The notes: generated by a model not told the origin, from the letters alone. A stretch of DNA of 64,000 nt from Cryobacterium flavum (GCF_900103805.1 NZ_FNIB01000004.1:326339-390338); one strand, 5' to 3'; positions 29,599 through 39,336 are shown, counted from the first letter of the stretch. Program-made: numbers and translations.

Positions 29599-29610
29599 CG
29601 CGAGCTCGTC
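29581..29610 (+). terminator. hairpin at the end of the antiporter gene
   Basis: GACGAGCTC (29581-29589) pairs perfectly with GAGCTCGTC (29602-29610), with a 12-base loop that holds the antiporter stop codon. It could end transcription of the antiporter and also of the opposing sugE remnant. Confidence 0.5.
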
Positions 29611-29967
29611 GACGCGCCTCGAGATGTGTCCCCGAGGGTTGTAGCCTCGGTAGGGGCGTGCACGAGCTTGAGGCCGACGACGCAGCCGATGAGCCCGACA
29701 AGCAAAGCGATCTACAGCCAGAAAATGCTGGTGTCCCGCTGACCATCGCCCCGATCACCGTTAGAGGTGCGCCGATGCCAACCCCGACGGCATAGCCTCC
29801 CCAATTAGGATTTCGCGCATTGCCCCGGCCAGGCCTCCCATGCTCAGCGCGAGCCCTGCACCGAAAATGACGGTCGGCCACAATTTGGTGAAACCCACGG
29901 ACCTGCCGAGCGCGGTCGTCCAGACGGCCTCCAGCACTCCGGACGCGATAAGTACGATCCACGACAT
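29595..29967 (-). pseudogene. SMR family (SugE-like) efflux protein, disrupted
   Basis: A small multidrug-resistance gene can be pieced together from the minus strand. It starts at ATG 29967 (MSWIVLIASGVLEAVW, with GAGGAG eight bases upstream) and runs to MREILIG. It then continues in a second frame as GYAVGVGIGAPLTVIGAMVSG, and in a third as LLVGLIGCVVGLKLVH, ending at 29595-29597. The third frame also has an in-frame TAG just before IALL. Two shifts and a stop codon make a sequencing error an unlikely explanation. The intact protein would have ~105 residues and four membrane helices. Confidence 0.8.
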
Positions 29968-30135
29968 GACTGTCACTCCTCGGCCAGTCTTGTCGTGCTC
30001 CGGGGCTGATCCACCGTCCGGGGTCGCATTCCACGGCCTCCTCGACTATGAGCAGACCCACTGGGCACCCCCGTGCACACAGGCCAGACCCGCGAATGCG
30101 GAAGCATCCACTCAGCGCCACTTCGCCCTGACGAC

Positions 30136-30357
30136 TTAGGCGTGCGAGTGGTGAATCACCATTCCGAATTCATTGACCGGCTCGAAAGCGTCTCGGTCCC
30201 AGGCTCCGGGGTGCGGAACCGGGCAGTCGACCACGGTATTTCGCGATGAATGGTCGATGGCGTGTTCTCGCATGGCGTGTGAGCAGATCGGGCATGACCG
30301 AAAATCGGTCGCGTCCCACTGTTCCGGGCCTCGTGGGGTCTTCCTGTCCTGAATCAT
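30136..30357 (-). CDS. small cysteine-containing hypothetical protein
   Basis: A 73-residue soluble protein with a CPIC motif followed by SHAMREHAIDH and a DCPVPHPG motif. The cysteines and histidines could bind a metal such as zinc. No known domain is recognised. The ATG at 30357 is chosen because TATCGT (30364-30369, minus strand) lies six bases upstream, the leaderless pattern seen elsewhere here; a longer TTG start at 30384 has no such support. It lies downstream of dhaM on the same strand, with 77 bases between. Confidence 0.6.
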   Translation of the reverse strand: MIQDRKTPRGPEQWDATDFRSCPICSHAMREHAIDHSSRNTVVDCPVPHPGAWDRDAFEPVNEFGMVIHHSHA

Positions 30358-30434
30358 GCCATTACGATACGCCGAATTGGACAATTAGGCACGTAACCGC
30401 TCTGCGACTTTGCGGCAAACCTCTGGAGTCTGGC

Positions 30435-31133
30435 CTACTCTTCCCCGAAACCTGATTCCAACAGTTCTGCGAGGGCGGTGATCGCCGGGCCGGCCGACTG
30501 GTCAGTCGACGACAGCTGCACGCTGCTTCCCCGAGCCAGACCGAGCGACATGATGCTCAGCAGGCTGCTGGCGTCCGTGCCGTTCACGGTGATCGGAACC
30601 GAGAACGTGCTCACCAGATTCACGAATTCTGCGGCGGGTCGTGCATGCAATCCGTCTTTGTTGACGAGGATCACGGTGCGCGAGACCCCGGCCGCTGCGG
30701 GCTGTTCAGCGGCCGTTGGGGCGCTACTCGACGGGTGCAGCGCTGACTGCGCGGCCGCCACGACCGCATCGAGGTCTCCCCCGATCTCTGCGGCCACGGC
30801 TGCGGCCACCCCGCCCTCGACCAGCGGCGCGTCCACAATTCGCACCTGGTTTTGCTCGGCATCGTCAAGAAAATCACGCGCGGTTTCCGCGGTCAGAATC
30901 GCCGAACCCAGATCACACAGAATCACCACGCCGACGCCGCCGTTCGCCGCGGTGATGCCGTCGCTGATCTTCTCAAAGCTGGTACCGATCCCCCCGGTAT
31001 CCGTTCCTCCCGCAGCGACCAGTTGCACCGTCGGCGCCATCTGACGCGCAAGTTCAACCAGCCCCGCCGCGATTTTCTCGCTGTGCGAGACAAAAACCAG
31101 GCCAACGCGGTCAGCGGATACCGCCGCGCTCAC
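30435..31133 (-). CDS. dhaM: dihydroxyacetone kinase phosphotransfer subunit DhaM (EIIA-HPr)
   Basis: DhaM passes phosphate from the PTS to DhaL-bound ADP, so the kinase uses phosphoenolpyruvate rather than free ATP. The 232-residue protein has an EIIA-mannose-like domain (VGLVFVSHSEKIAAGL with the active His, then GTSFEKI and VILCDLGSA) and a C-terminal HPr domain (NKDGLHARPAAEFV with its active His, then SSLLSIMSLG). The GTG at 31133 gives the natural N-terminus; it lies ten bases after dhaL. It is the last gene of dhaK-dhaL-dhaM. No Enzyme I domain is attached, so a general EI elsewhere must supply phosphate. Confidence 0.93.
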   Translation of the reverse strand: MSAAVSADRVGLVFVSHSEKIAAGLVELARQMAPTVQLVAAGGTDTGGIGTSFEKISDGITAANGGVGVVILCDLGSAILTAETARDFLDDAEQNQVRIVDAPLVEGGVAAAVAAEIGGDLDAVVAAAQSALHPSSSAPTAAEQPAAAGVSRTVILVNKDGLHARPAAEFVNLVSTFSVPITVNGTDASSLLSIMSLGLARGSSVQLSSTDQSAGPAITALAELLESGFGEE

Positions 31134-31143
31134 TCGCGGACCA

Positions 31144-31827
31144 TCACGCGGTCGCCAGCACGTCGAAAGCGGCGCGGAGCAGCAGCGACGTCGACTGAGA
31201 ACCCGGATCCCGGTGGCCGATCGCCCGCTCACCGAGATAGCTCGCCCGTCCCTTGCGTGCCACCAACGGCTCGGTGGCTTGCGCGCCGCGCGCTGCGGCA
31301 TCCGCTGCGGCCAGCAAGACGACGTCGACCCCGGTACCGGCCGCTTGCGCAGACAACGCCGCGTTCACGGCCGGTGTCCAGGCGTCGATCATGGTCTTGT
31401 CGCCCTCATCCGCTTTGCCACGCAGCACGATGCCGTCGCGGGCTGCAGCCAGAAGGGAAACCAGAGCGGCCGCATCCACCCACTCGGCGTCCCCGACAGC
31501 ACCGGAGGCCTTCAGAAAAGCCGTGCCGTACAACGGACCGGCAGCACCGCCAACCGTTGAGATCAACGTCGTGGCGACCAGTTTCAGCACCGCTCCGGGC
31601 GTTGTCTCGTCGGGCAGAGCGTCGAGCTTCGGCAGGATCGCCTGAAAACCGCGATCCATATTCTCACCGTGATCGCCATCGCCGATTTCCCGGTCGAGGG
31701 TATTCAGGGCGGCACGGTTGGCCGCGAGCACCTCAGCGCTCCGGCGAATCCAGCGCACAGTCCAGGCGGTGTCCAGCGTTGGCGCGGCGTCAGCGAAAAC
31801 GGAGTCTGGTTGATCGTTCAGGGTCAT
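31144..31827 (-). CDS. dhaL: dihydroxyacetone kinase ADP-binding subunit DhaL
   Basis: DhaL carries the nucleotide that phosphorylates dihydroxyacetone bound to DhaK. The 227-residue protein has the metal/nucleotide motif REIGDGDHGENMDRGF near residue 45, the glycine-rich GGAAGPLYGTAFL, GKADEGDKTMIDAW, and the final ARKGRASYLGERAIGHRDPG motif. AAGGAGA lies four bases before ATG 31827. The gap to dhaK is 11 bases, so dhaK, dhaL and dhaM are cotranscribed. Confidence 0.95.
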   Translation of the reverse strand: MTLNDQPDSVFADAAPTLDTAWTVRWIRRSAEVLAANRAALNTLDREIGDGDHGENMDRGFQAILPKLDALPDETTPGAVLKLVATTLISTVGGAAGPLYGTAFLKASGAVGDAEWVDAAALVSLLAAARDGIVLRGKADEGDKTMIDAWTPAVNAALSAQAAGTGVDVVLLAAADAAARGAQATEPLVARKGRASYLGERAIGHRDPGSQSTSLLLRAAFDVLATA

Positions 31828-31838
31828 CGAATCTCCTT

Positions 31839-32840
31839 CTACCGTCCCCACCGTAGCGCCGCAGTCTGCACCGGGGCGTCCCACAGCCCCGTGAGCTCGT
31901 CGTCGAGTTTCAGAACGGAGATGGACGTTCCCGCCATCTCCAGGCTGGTCGTGTAGTTGCCGACGAGGCTCCGGGTGACCGTGATTCCCTTCTCTTTGAG
32001 CACTTCGGCGGCCCGGCGGAAGACGATGTAGAGCTCGATCTGCGGTGTACCGCCCATGCCGTTGACGAATAGGAGTACTTCGTCGCCGCTTACAAAGGGC
32101 AGGTCTTCAAGGATCGGGCCGAGCAGCCGGTCCACGATCGCGTCGGCGGGCTCGAGCTTGATCCGCTCCCGCCCCGGCTCGCCGTGAATTCCAATGCCGA
32201 TCTCGATCTCATCGTCGGCGAGCACGAAACTCGGCTCCCCGGCGTGCGGCACCACACAGGGAGTGAGCGCGACTCCCATTGTGCGCACGCGGGAATTCAC
32301 CTTTTCGGCGACGGTAACCACGGCATCGAGGTCATCGCCGCGTTCGGCGGCGGCCCCGGTGATCTTCTCGACCAGAACCGTGCCCGCCACGCCCCGGCGA
32401 CCTGCCGTGTAGAGCGAGTCCTTGACGGCGACATCGTCGTTAATGATGACCGCGCGCACGTCGATACCCTCAGCGGATGCCAGATCGGCCGCCGTCTCAA
32501 AGTTCAACACGTCCCCGGTGTAGTTTTTCACGATGTGCAGCACGCCGGCGCCGCCATCGACGGCCTGGGTTGCCGCGAGGATCGGGTCGGGAGTCGGTGA
32601 GGTGAAAACAGCTCCGGGCACCGCGGCATCCAGCATGCCGTAGCCGACGAAACCGCCGTGCAGCGGTTCGTGCCCGCTTCCACCACCGCTGACGATTCCC
32701 ACCTTTCCCTGCACCGGGGCATCGTTACGCACAATGTAGACCGGATCGTGCGAGATACGCACAATGTCACCGTGCGCCGCCTCGAATCCGGCGACGGCGT
32801 CGTTGACCACGTTCTTGGGATCGTTGATGAGCTTCTTCAT
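31839..32840 (-). CDS. dhaK: dihydroxyacetone kinase substrate-binding subunit DhaK
   Basis: DhaK binds dihydroxyacetone covalently through a histidine and receives phosphate from DhaL, producing DHAP for glycolysis. The 333-residue protein begins [12 protein letters not shown] and shows [32 protein letters not shown] and GIGIHGEPG (the substrate His region). An ATG six bases upstream (32846) is also possible. A much longer frame upstream is a shadow of glpF. It is divergent from glpF, with about 240 bases between, which suggests joint control of glycerol and dihydroxyacetone use. Confidence 0.95.
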   Translation of the reverse strand: MKKLINDPKNVVNDAVAGFEAAHGDIVRISHDPVYIVRNDAPVQGKVGIVSGGGSGHEPLHGGFVGYGMLDAAVPGAVFTSPTPDPILAATQAVDGGAGVLHIVKNYTGDVLNFETAADLASAEGIDVRAVIINDDVAVKDSLYTAGRRGVAGTVLVEKITGAAAERGDDLDAVVTVAEKVNSRVRTMGVALTPCVVPHAGEPSFVLADDEIEIGIGIHGEPGRERIKLEPADAIVDRLLGPILEDLPFVSGDEVLLFVNGMGGTPQIELYIVFRRAAEVLKEKGITVTRSLVGNYTTSLEMAGTSISVLKLDDELTGLWDAPVQTAALRWGR

Positions 32841-33083
32841 GACCATCCATTCACTCGGTGATGCCACGGTTCGACAGAGAGAGGACCACGGCAAGGCCCG
32901 GGCAGCACCGCCCGGGGCAGCCGTCTTCCAAAAATTACCATACGCGCTGAAACCACGCCCGGAAAGGGGCCCAATGAACCCCGCCAGCCCATTCCCCTCC
33001 ACGACACCGCGCGCTATGTTATTGCCAACCGCTCGCCGCAGAGGGGCAGCTTCGGCGTCCCCGACCTGATCAGAAAGGTTCTC
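32841..33083. promoter_or_regulatory. divergent dhaK / glpF regulatory interval
   Basis: Non-coding bases between two divergent catabolic operons. TATGGT on the minus strand, within the ATTACCATACG stretch around 32936-32946, could be the dhaK -10 box, and TATGTT at about 33016 could serve glpF. No operator for a named regulator could be recognised, and no regulator gene lies beside the operons. Confidence 0.35.
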
Positions 33084-33848
33084 GTGGAAAATATCGGAGC
33101 TGTATTCGTCTCGGAGGTCGTGGGCACTGCAATGCTGGTTCTCCTCGGAACCGGCGTCGTCGCCAACGTCGCCCTGGCCAAGAATAAGGGCCTTGGCGGT
33201 GGGTTCCTTATGGTGACCATCGGCTGGGGCTTCGCAGTGTTTGCCGGAGTCGTGGTCGCCTACCGTTCGGGGGCACACCTCAACCCCGCCGTTACCCTGG
33301 GGCTCGTCGCCAACGGAGCCAAGGAATTCGGGATGGGAGTCCCCGTCAACGTGGTGTCCGTGCTCGCGTATATCGGGGCGCAGCTGATTGGAGCCATCCT
33401 GGGCGCTGTCGCCTGCTGGCTCGCTTACAAGCAGCACTTCGACGCCGAACCCGACCCGGCCAACAAGCTCGGGGTATTCTCCACCGGGCCAGCCATCCGC
33501 TCCTACGGCTGGAACCTCGTCACGGAAATCATCGGCACGTTCGTACTGGTCTTCGTCGTCATCGCCTTCGGTGGAGACCGGCAGGGCGCCAACGGCGGTC
33601 TGGCGTCTCTCGGAGCGCTTCCCGTGGCCCTGTTGGTCATCGTCATCGGTACCTCGCTCGGTGGGCCCACCGGGTACGCCATCAACCCGGCCCGTGACCT
33701 TGGTCCGCGCATCGCGCACTTCATCTTGCCGATCAAGGGCAAGGGCAGCTCCGACTGGGCCTACTCCTGGGTACCCGTAGTCGGGCCCGTCATCGGCGGT
33801 CTGCTCGCCGGCTGGGTGGCTATCCCGCTCCTTCCCCTGCTCACCTGA
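33084..33848 (+). CDS. glpF: glycerol uptake facilitator (aquaglyceroporin)
   Basis: A 254-residue MIP channel for glycerol diffusion across the membrane. It has six membrane segments and both pore motifs: HLNPAVTLG (first NPA) and [10 protein letters not shown] (second NPA, with Asp after Arg as in glycerol-conducting members). AAAGG lies before the GTG start. It is followed by a strong hairpin and then glpK, which traps glycerol as glycerol-3-phosphate. It is divergent from dhaKLM. Confidence 0.95.
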   Translation: MENIGAVFVSEVVGTAMLVLLGTGVVANVALAKNKGLGGGFLMVTIGWGFAVFAGVVVAYRSGAHLNPAVTLGLVANGAKEFGMGVPVNVVSVLAYIGAQLIGAILGAVACWLAYKQHFDAEPDPANKLGVFSTGPAIRSYGWNLVTEIIGTFVLVFVVIAFGGDRQGANGGLASLGALPVALLVIVIGTSLGGPTGYAINPARDLGPRIAHFILPIKGKGSSDWAYSWVPVVGPVIGGLLAGWVAIPLLPLLT

Positions 33849-33856
33849 CCTGAACA

Positions 33857-33886
33857 AACGGGCCGGTCCCCGCGGACCGGTCCGTT
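33857..33886 (+). terminator. strong hairpin between glpF and glpK
   Basis: A 13-base stem (33857-33869 with 33874-33886, one G-T pair) and a CCGC loop begin eight bases after the glpF stop. TTGTCG follows rather than a T-run. It may end or attenuate glpF transcripts before glpK, or protect the glpF mRNA 3' end. Confidence 0.6.
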
Positions 33887-33949
33887 GTCGTGCGACCAGA
33901 TCTGCACACGCGCAAACGCCAAGCACACTCACTAGGAGGACACGCACCA

Positions 33950-35464
33950 ATGACTGACTACATTCTCGCCATCGACCAGGGAACTACCAGTTCCCGGGCC
34001 ATCATCTTCGATAAGGCCGGATCGATCGTTTCGACCGGACAGCTCGAACACGAGCAGATTTTCCCGCAAGCCGGCTGGGTCGAGCACAACCCGAAGGAAA
34101 TCTGGGACAACACCCGCGAAGTGATCGGGCAGGCGCTCTCCAAGGCCAACCTCACCCGGCACGATATCAAAGCCATCGGAATAACCAACCAACGTGAAAC
34201 CGCGGTGGTCTGGGACAAGACAACCGGAGTCCCCGTCTACAACGCCATCGTCTGGCAGGACACCCGCACCCAGCCCATCGTCGACCGCCTCGCCGCTGAC
34301 GGTGGGGTCGAACGGTTCAAGAAGAAGGTCGGGCTGCCGCTGGCGACTTACTTCTCCGGCACCAAGATCGTCTGGATCCTCGAAAACGTCGAGGGCGCTC
34401 GCGCCAAAGCGGATGCCGGCGACCTTTTGTTCGGCACCACCGATTCCTGGGTCCTGTGGAACCTCACCGGCGGCGTTGACGGCGGAGTGCACGCCACCGA
34501 CGTCACCAACGCCAGTCGCACGCTATTCATGGACCTTGAAACCCTGCAATGGGACGATGAGATCGTAGCCATCTTTGACGTTCCGAAGTCAATGCTGCCG
34601 TCGATCCGTTCCTCGTCGGAGATCTATGGCACTGCGCACACCTCGAGCCTGCTGCGCGAGGTCCCCGTCGCCGGTATCCTCGGCGACCAGCAGGCCGCGA
34701 CCTTCGGTCAGGCAGCGTTCGATCAGGGCGAGGCCAAGAACACCTACGGCACCGGAAACTTCCTGATTTTCAACACCGGCACCGAAATTGTGCACTCCAA
34801 GAACGGCCTGTTGACCACCCTTGGGTACAAGCTCGGCGATGACGCCCCGCACTACGCCCTGGAGGGTTCCATCGCGGTGACCGGTGCGCTGGTGCAGTGG
34901 ATGCGCGACAACCTCGGCATGATCAGCTCAGCCTCAGAAATTGAGGCCCTCGCGAAAACAGTCGACGACAACGGCGGAGCGTATTTCGTTCCCGCATTCT
35001 CGGGACTGTTCGCGCCGTACTGGCGTTCAGACGCCCGCGGGGCCCTGGTCGGGCTCACCCGGTTTGTGAACAAGGGGCACATCGCGCGAGCGGCACTCGA
35101 GGCGACGGCTTTTCAAACGCGGGAGGTCATCGATGCGGTCAACGCCGACTCGGGTGTCCCCCTCACCGAGATCAAGGTCGACGGCGGCATGATCGCGAAC
35201 AATCTGCTCATGCAATTCCAGGCCGACATCCTCGGTGTTCCAGTGGTCCGACCGGTCGTCGCCGAAACGACGGCGCTGGGCGCAGCCTACGCTGCCGGCC
35301 TCGCCGTCGGTTTCTGGAGCGGCCTGGACGAGCTGCGCACCAACTGGCAGGAAGACAGCCGGTGGACGCCGCAGATGGACGAAGCCGAACGCAGCCGCCA
35401 GCTGCGCAACTGGAAGAAGGCGGTCACGAAGACCTTCGGGTGGGTCGACGAGGACGTCCTCTAA
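33950..35464 (+). CDS. glpK: glycerol kinase
   Basis: GlpK phosphorylates glycerol with ATP. The 504-residue FGGY-family enzyme has the N-terminal phosphate loop [40 protein letters not shown], the FGGY signature regions [11 protein letters not shown] and [15 protein letters not shown], and a normal family length. AGGAGGA lies eleven bases before ATG 33950; the longer upstream frame is not supported. It follows glpF across a hairpin and is followed by another hairpin next to the opposing trpD. Confidence 0.97.
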   Translation: MTDYILAIDQGTTSSRAIIFDKAGSIVSTGQLEHEQIFPQAGWVEHNPKEIWDNTREVIGQALSKANLTRHDIKAIGITNQRETAVVWDKTTGVPVYNAIVWQDTRTQPIVDRLAADGGVERFKKKVGLPLATYFSGTKIVWILENVEGARAKADAGDLLFGTTDSWVLWNLTGGVDGGVHATDVTNASRTLFMDLETLQWDDEIVAIFDVPKSMLPSIRSSSEIYGTAHTSSLLREVPVAGILGDQQAATFGQAAFDQGEAKNTYGTGNFLIFNTGTEIVHSKNGLLTTLGYKLGDDAPHYALEGSIAVTGALVQWMRDNLGMISSASEIEALAKTVDDNGGAYFVPAFSGLFAPYWRSDARGALVGLTRFVNKGHIARAALEATAFQTREVIDAVNADSGVPLTEIKVDGGMIANNLLMQFQADILGVPVVRPVVAETTALGAAYAAGLAVGFWSGLDELRTNWQEDSRWTPQMDEAERSRQLRNWKKAVTKTFGWVDEDVL

Positions 35465-35479
35465 CGAACAGCCCAAAAC

Positions 35480-35513
35480 TGCGGCGGCCCGATCTCAGAC
35501 CTGGGTCGCCGCA
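35480..35513. terminator. hairpin between converging glpK and trpD
   Basis: TGCGGCGGCCC (35480-35490) pairs with GGGTCGCCGCA (35503-35513) through 11 base pairs including one G-T. It starts 15 bases after the glpK stop and includes the last codons of trpD. Confidence 0.5.
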
Positions 35514-36547
35514 ATCCACGACGCCAGCTTGGCCGTGGCCGCCCCGGAATCAATCGCCTCGGCAGCCACCGCCAATTTGCTGCGAAAACGGTCCAGGATG
35601 GCGATCTGCACCTGCGACGCATCATTGGCCAGGTCGAACGCAACCAGTCCGGCCGCGGCGTTCAGCAGCACGATGTCACGAATCGGGCCCGGCTCGCCGG
35701 CGAGCACGGCGTGCACGATATCCGCGTTGTGCTGGGGCGAACCGCCCACCAGCTCGCTGATGTGCGCTCGCTTCAGGCCGAGATCCCGCGGGTCGATGTC
35801 GTGTTCGGTCACGAGGCCGCGCGAGACCTCCCAGACGTGACTGTGCCCGGTGGTCGTCATTTCATCGAGCCCATCATCCCCGCGAAAGACTAGTGCCGTC
35901 GCGCCTCGGGTCTGAAAGACGCCGACGAAGAGCGGCACTCGATCGAGGTCGGCGACCCCCACAGCGGATGCCTCCGGCCGCGCCGGGTTGCACAGCGGGC
36001 CGAGATAGTTGAACACGGTGGGGATCCCCAACTCCTTGCGGGTGAGGGCCGCGTGGCGGAATCCGGGATGAAAAGCAGCCGCGAAGGCGAAAGTGATCCC
36101 GGTTTCTTTGAAGACCTGGGCGACCCGGGTCGCGTCTCGGGACAGATCGATGCCCAATTCGCCGAGTACATCGGATGACCCGGATGCGGAACTGGCGGCC
36201 CGGTTGCCGTGTTTGACGACCGGAACACCGGCCGCTGCGCAGACTATAGACGCCATCGTCGAGATGTTCACGGTGCCGAACTGGTCACCACCAGTCCCGA
36301 CAATGTCGAGTGCCATCGGATTGACCGGCAGCACAATGGCCTGTTCAAGAATCGCATCCCGGAATCCGACAATCTCATCGACGGTTTCCCCTTTGGCGCG
36401 AAGGGCAACGAGAAAAGCGCCCAGTTGGGAAGGAGAGGCCTCGCCGAGCATGATGCGTTCCATGCTCCAGGCGGCGTCTGCCACACTCAGGTCCCTGCCG
36501 GAAAGAAGAGAATTTAATATGTTGGGCCAAGACTGCGATTCAAGCAT
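35495..36547 (-). CDS. trpD: anthranilate phosphoribosyltransferase
   Basis: TrpD transfers phosphoribose to anthranilate in tryptophan synthesis. The 350-residue protein has the family motifs DIVGTGGDQFGTVNIST (PRPP loop), KHGNRAASSASGSSDVLGELG, FAFAAAFHPGFRHA and NYLGPLCNPARP. A perfect-looking TATGAT -10 box (36555-36560, minus) lies seven bases before ATG 36547, so the message is probably leaderless; an in-frame ATG at 36559 lies within that box and is rejected. It stands alone, away from other trp genes, and is divergent from ctaE; this trpD-ctaE neighbourhood is also known in mycobacteria. Confidence 0.95.
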   Translation of the reverse strand: MLESQSWPNILNSLLSGRDLSVADAAWSMERIMLGEASPSQLGAFLVALRAKGETVDEIVGFRDAILEQAIVLPVNPMALDIVGTGGDQFGTVNISTMASIVCAAAGVPVVKHGNRAASSASGSSDVLGELGIDLSRDATRVAQVFKETGITFAFAAAFHPGFRHAALTRKELGIPTVFNYLGPLCNPARPEASAVGVADLDRVPLFVGVFQTRGATALVFRGDDGLDEMTTTGHSHVWEVSRGLVTEHDIDPRDLGLKRAHISELVGGSPQHNADIVHAVLAGEPGPIRDIVLLNAAAGLVAFDLANDASQVQIAILDRFRSKLAVAAEAIDSGAATAKLASWIAATQV

Positions 36548-36690
36548 GATTCTGATCATAGGAGAACGGGCCCAACTCCCCCGAATTCACGGCCTGTGAG
36601 TGCTGAATTTTCCCACCCCGACGGGGTAGAAACTCTCACTTGCACGCCTGTTTGAGAAAAAACTGTGGGAATATCGGCCATAATAGAAGG

Positions 36691-37320
36691 GTGACCAGCA
36701 CCTCAATTACTCAGACGGCGAGTGCGCCCGTCGTGAACCGGCCCAACAGCGTGGCTGTAGGCACCATTGTGTGGTTGGGCAGCGAGGTGATGTTTTTCGC
36801 GGGGCTCTTCGCAATCTACTTCACGCTCCGTTCAACCTCCCCCGAGCTGTGGCTCTTTGAGGCCGACAAGCACAACTTCACCTTCGCATTGATCAATACT
36901 CTGGTGCTGGTGTCGTCGTCGGTGACCTGCCAGTTCGGAGTATTCGCCGCCGAACGGCTGCAGGCTCGTTCAACCGGCTGGAAGCCGAGTGAGTGGGGCA
37001 TGGTTGAGTGGTTCTTCCTGACCTACGCTCTCGGCGCAATCTTCGTCACCGGCCAGGTGTTTGAATATGCCACCTTGGTGTCCGAGGGTATTTCACTCTC
37101 CTCCAACGCCTACGGCTCAGCGTTCTACATCACGACCGGCTTCCACGGCATTCACGTGACCGCTGGCCTGCTGGCCTTCCTTCTTGTGATTGGACGCGGC
37201 TTCGCGGTCAAGAACTTCGGCCATAAAGAAGCCACCAGCGCGATCGTGGTTTCCTACTATTGGCACTTCGTCGACGTCGTCTGGATCGGGCTCTTCCTGG
37301 TCATCTACGTTCTCAAATAG
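36691..37320 (+). CDS. ctaE: cytochrome c oxidase subunit III
   Basis: CtaE is the third core subunit of the aa3 oxidase in the membrane. The 209-residue protein has about five membrane helices and typical stretches ([41 protein letters not shown]). A CATAAT box at 36679-36684 lies six bases before GTG 36691, supporting this start over the TTG at 36640. It heads the ctaE-qcrC-qcrA-qcrB operon, the usual actinobacterial order linking the oxidase to the bc1 complex. Confidence 0.95.
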   Translation: MTSTSITQTASAPVVNRPNSVAVGTIVWLGSEVMFFAGLFAIYFTLRSTSPELWLFEADKHNFTFALINTLVLVSSSVTCQFGVFAAERLQARSTGWKPSEWGMVEWFFLTYALGAIFVTGQVFEYATLVSEGISLSSNAYGSAFYITTGFHGIHVTAGLLAFLLVIGRGFAVKNFGHKEATSAIVVSYYWHFVDVVWIGLFLVIYVLK

Positions 37321-37357
37321 AAGTACATACCTAGAAACGGGAGCGGACTACTTCAGC

Positions 37358-38170
37358 ATGACCACGATCAAAACCCCTCGCGCACGCCGGCCACGCAAGA
37401 CCGGGCGTCGCCATCCACTCGCCAGCGTTGCGCTCATTGCCATCGGACTGCTCTTTACGGGAGGCGCCTATGTCGCCTTCAGCAGCAGCACTGCCGTTGC
37501 GACAACGGATGCTTCCTCCCAGCAGACAATCGCCCAGGGTGAAAAACTCTTTGCGGCAAACTGCGCCACCTGCCACGGCCTCAGCGCTCAGGGCTCGTCA
37601 GAAGGTCCCAGCCTGATCGGAGTCGGCGCTGCCTCGGTCGACTTCCAGGTCGGCACCGGCCGCATGCCGATGCAGATGCAGGGTCCGCAAGCGCAGAAGA
37701 AGCCGGTGCAGTTCACGGCCGAGCAGACTGCAGCGCTGGCGGCCTACGTGGCCTCGCTGGCTCCCGGTCCGGGTATTCCCGCCGCCGAGCTGCTGGACGC
37801 TGCCGGCGATGCCGCAACCGGAGCTGAGCTGTTCCGCATCAACTGCGCTATGTGCCACAACGTCGCCGGTGCCGGTGGCGCACTGACCGAGGGCAAGTTT
37901 GCTCCTGCCATCGAGAACGTTTCTGCCCAGCACATCTACGAGGCCATGATCACCGGCCCGCAGAACATGCCCGTCTTCAACGACATGAACATCTCGCCCG
38001 AAGACAAGCGCGACATCATCACGTATCTCAAGTACGTCGAGGACAACCCGTCACCGGGCGGGCTAGCTCTCGGTTCTCTGGGGCCGGTAGCTGAAGGACT
38101 CTTCATCTGGATCTTCGGACTGGGCGCAATCGTGGCCCTCACCGTGTGGATCACGGCAAAATCAAACTAA
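37358..38170 (+). CDS. qcrC: menaquinol-cytochrome c reductase dihaem cytochrome c subunit
   Basis: QcrC is the dihaem cytochrome c1-like subunit that passes electrons directly to the aa3 oxidase in actinobacteria. The 270-residue protein has an N-terminal basic stretch and membrane/signal helix, two haem motifs (CATCHG and CAMCHN) each in a cytochrome c domain, and a C-terminal membrane anchor (WIFGLGAIVALTVWI). ATG 37358 is 37 bases after ctaE. qcrA follows after 92 bases. Confidence 0.95.
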   Translation: MTTIKTPRARRPRKTGRRHPLASVALIAIGLLFTGGAYVAFSSSTAVATTDASSQQTIAQGEKLFAANCATCHGLSAQGSSEGPSLIGVGAASVDFQVGTGRMPMQMQGPQAQKKPVQFTAEQTAALAAYVASLAPGPGIPAAELLDAAGDAATGAELFRINCAMCHNVAGAGGALTEGKFAPAIENVSAQHIYEAMITGPQNMPVFNDMNISPEDKRDIITYLKYVEDNPSPGGLALGSLGPVAEGLFIWIFGLGAIVALTVWITAKSN

Positions 38171-38262
38171 GAGTCGGTATCCGGTCTTGACACTTCATTC
38201 GGTACCGATTGAACGTCGCGTAGCACCACAGTGCACAGTATTTACACCCACAAAGGAGACCC

Positions 38263-39336
38263 ATGGCCAAGGACGATAACGGCGCGGAGGACGTAACCGC
38301 CGCCGACTCGCCTGGCGCGCAGCTCGCGACATCCGCCGCAAGCACAGCCGTCGTTACACGGGATGCCCTGGCTAACCCAGGATTCCCGCCGCACCGTCCG
38401 CGCATCACCGACCTTGAACACAAGGAAGAGCGCAAGGCTGAGCGCACCGTTTATACGCTGTTCTATGTATCCATCGTGGGTAGTGTCTTCGCGATTGCCG
38501 CGTACATGGCCTTTCCGATCGTGGCCGAGGATCCGGGGTCGGTTCGACTGAACAACCTCTTCATTGGTCTCGGCCTCAGCCTCGCGTTGCTCGCCATCGG
38601 TATCGGCGCTGTTCACTGGGGCAAGGCGCTCATGAGCGATCATGAGGGTGTTGACGAACGCCACCCCGTGCGTGGGACCGAGCCAGTTCGGGCCCGTGCC
38701 GTAGAAATCTTCCAGCAGGCCAATGAGGAATCGGGCTTCGGCCGCCGCACACTCATTCGCAATAGCCTCATCGGCGCGCTCGTCGTCTTCCCGCTCCCGG
38801 CGGTCGTTCTGTTTCGTGGCCTCGGCCCGATGGACCAGGATCCGGTGGCCTTGCTCAATGAGACCATGTGGAAAAAGGGCGTTCGCCTCACCATGGACCC
38901 GAGCGGAACCCCGATCAAGGCAGCGGATGTCACGCTTGGCTCGTCGTTCCACGTCATTCCCGAAGGCCTGTCCGAAATGGGCCACGGCCGTTTGGAAGAG
39001 AAGGCGAAAGCAGCCGTTCTGCTCATCCGAATGGATCCGGACGATCTGATCGAAACGGAAGACCGCAAGTCCTGGTCCTATGACGGCATCGTGGCATATT
39101 CTAAGATATGCACCCACGTTGGATGCCCGGTTGCCCTTTATGAACAGCACACGCACCACCTGCTTTGCCCGTGCCACCAGTCGCAGTTCGACGTTGAGAA
39201 CCACTGCAAGGTCATCTTCGGTCCGGCCAAACGGGCACTACCCCAGCTCCCGATCGCCGTGGACGCTGAGGGATACCTGATCGCGCAAAGCGATTTCACT
39301 GAACCAGTCGGCCCGAGCTTCTGGGAGCGAGCATGA
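38263..39336 (+). CDS. qcrA: menaquinol-cytochrome c reductase Rieske iron-sulfur subunit
   Basis: QcrA carries the 2Fe-2S cluster that takes electrons from menaquinol. The 357-residue protein has the enlarged actinobacterial N-terminus with about three membrane segments, then the Rieske domain with CTHVGCP and CPCHQSQFD (two Cys and two His ligands). AAAGGAGA precedes ATG 38263. Its end overlaps the start of qcrB by an ATGA, so the two are translationally coupled. Confidence 0.96.
   Translation: MAKDDNGAEDVTAADSPGAQLATSAASTAVVTRDALANPGFPPHRPRITDLEHKEERKAERTVYTLFYVSIVGSVFAIAAYMAFPIVAEDPGSVRLNNLFIGLGLSLALLAIGIGAVHWGKALMSDHEGVDERHPVRGTEPVRARAVEIFQQANEESGFGRRTLIRNSLIGALVVFPLPAVVLFRGLGPMDQDPVALLNETMWKKGVRLTMDPSGTPIKAADVTLGSSFHVIPEGLSEMGHGRLEEKAKAAVLLIRMDPDDLIETEDRKSWSYDGIVAYSKICTHVGCPVALYEQHTHHLLCPCHQSQFDVENHCKVIFGPAKRALPQLPIAVDAEGYLIAQSDFTEPVGPSFWERA

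Noticed and set aside
32841..33950. N-terminal extension of dhaK across the glpF region
   Set aside because: The extension is antisense to glpF; the DhaK family begins with MKKLINDP at 32840.
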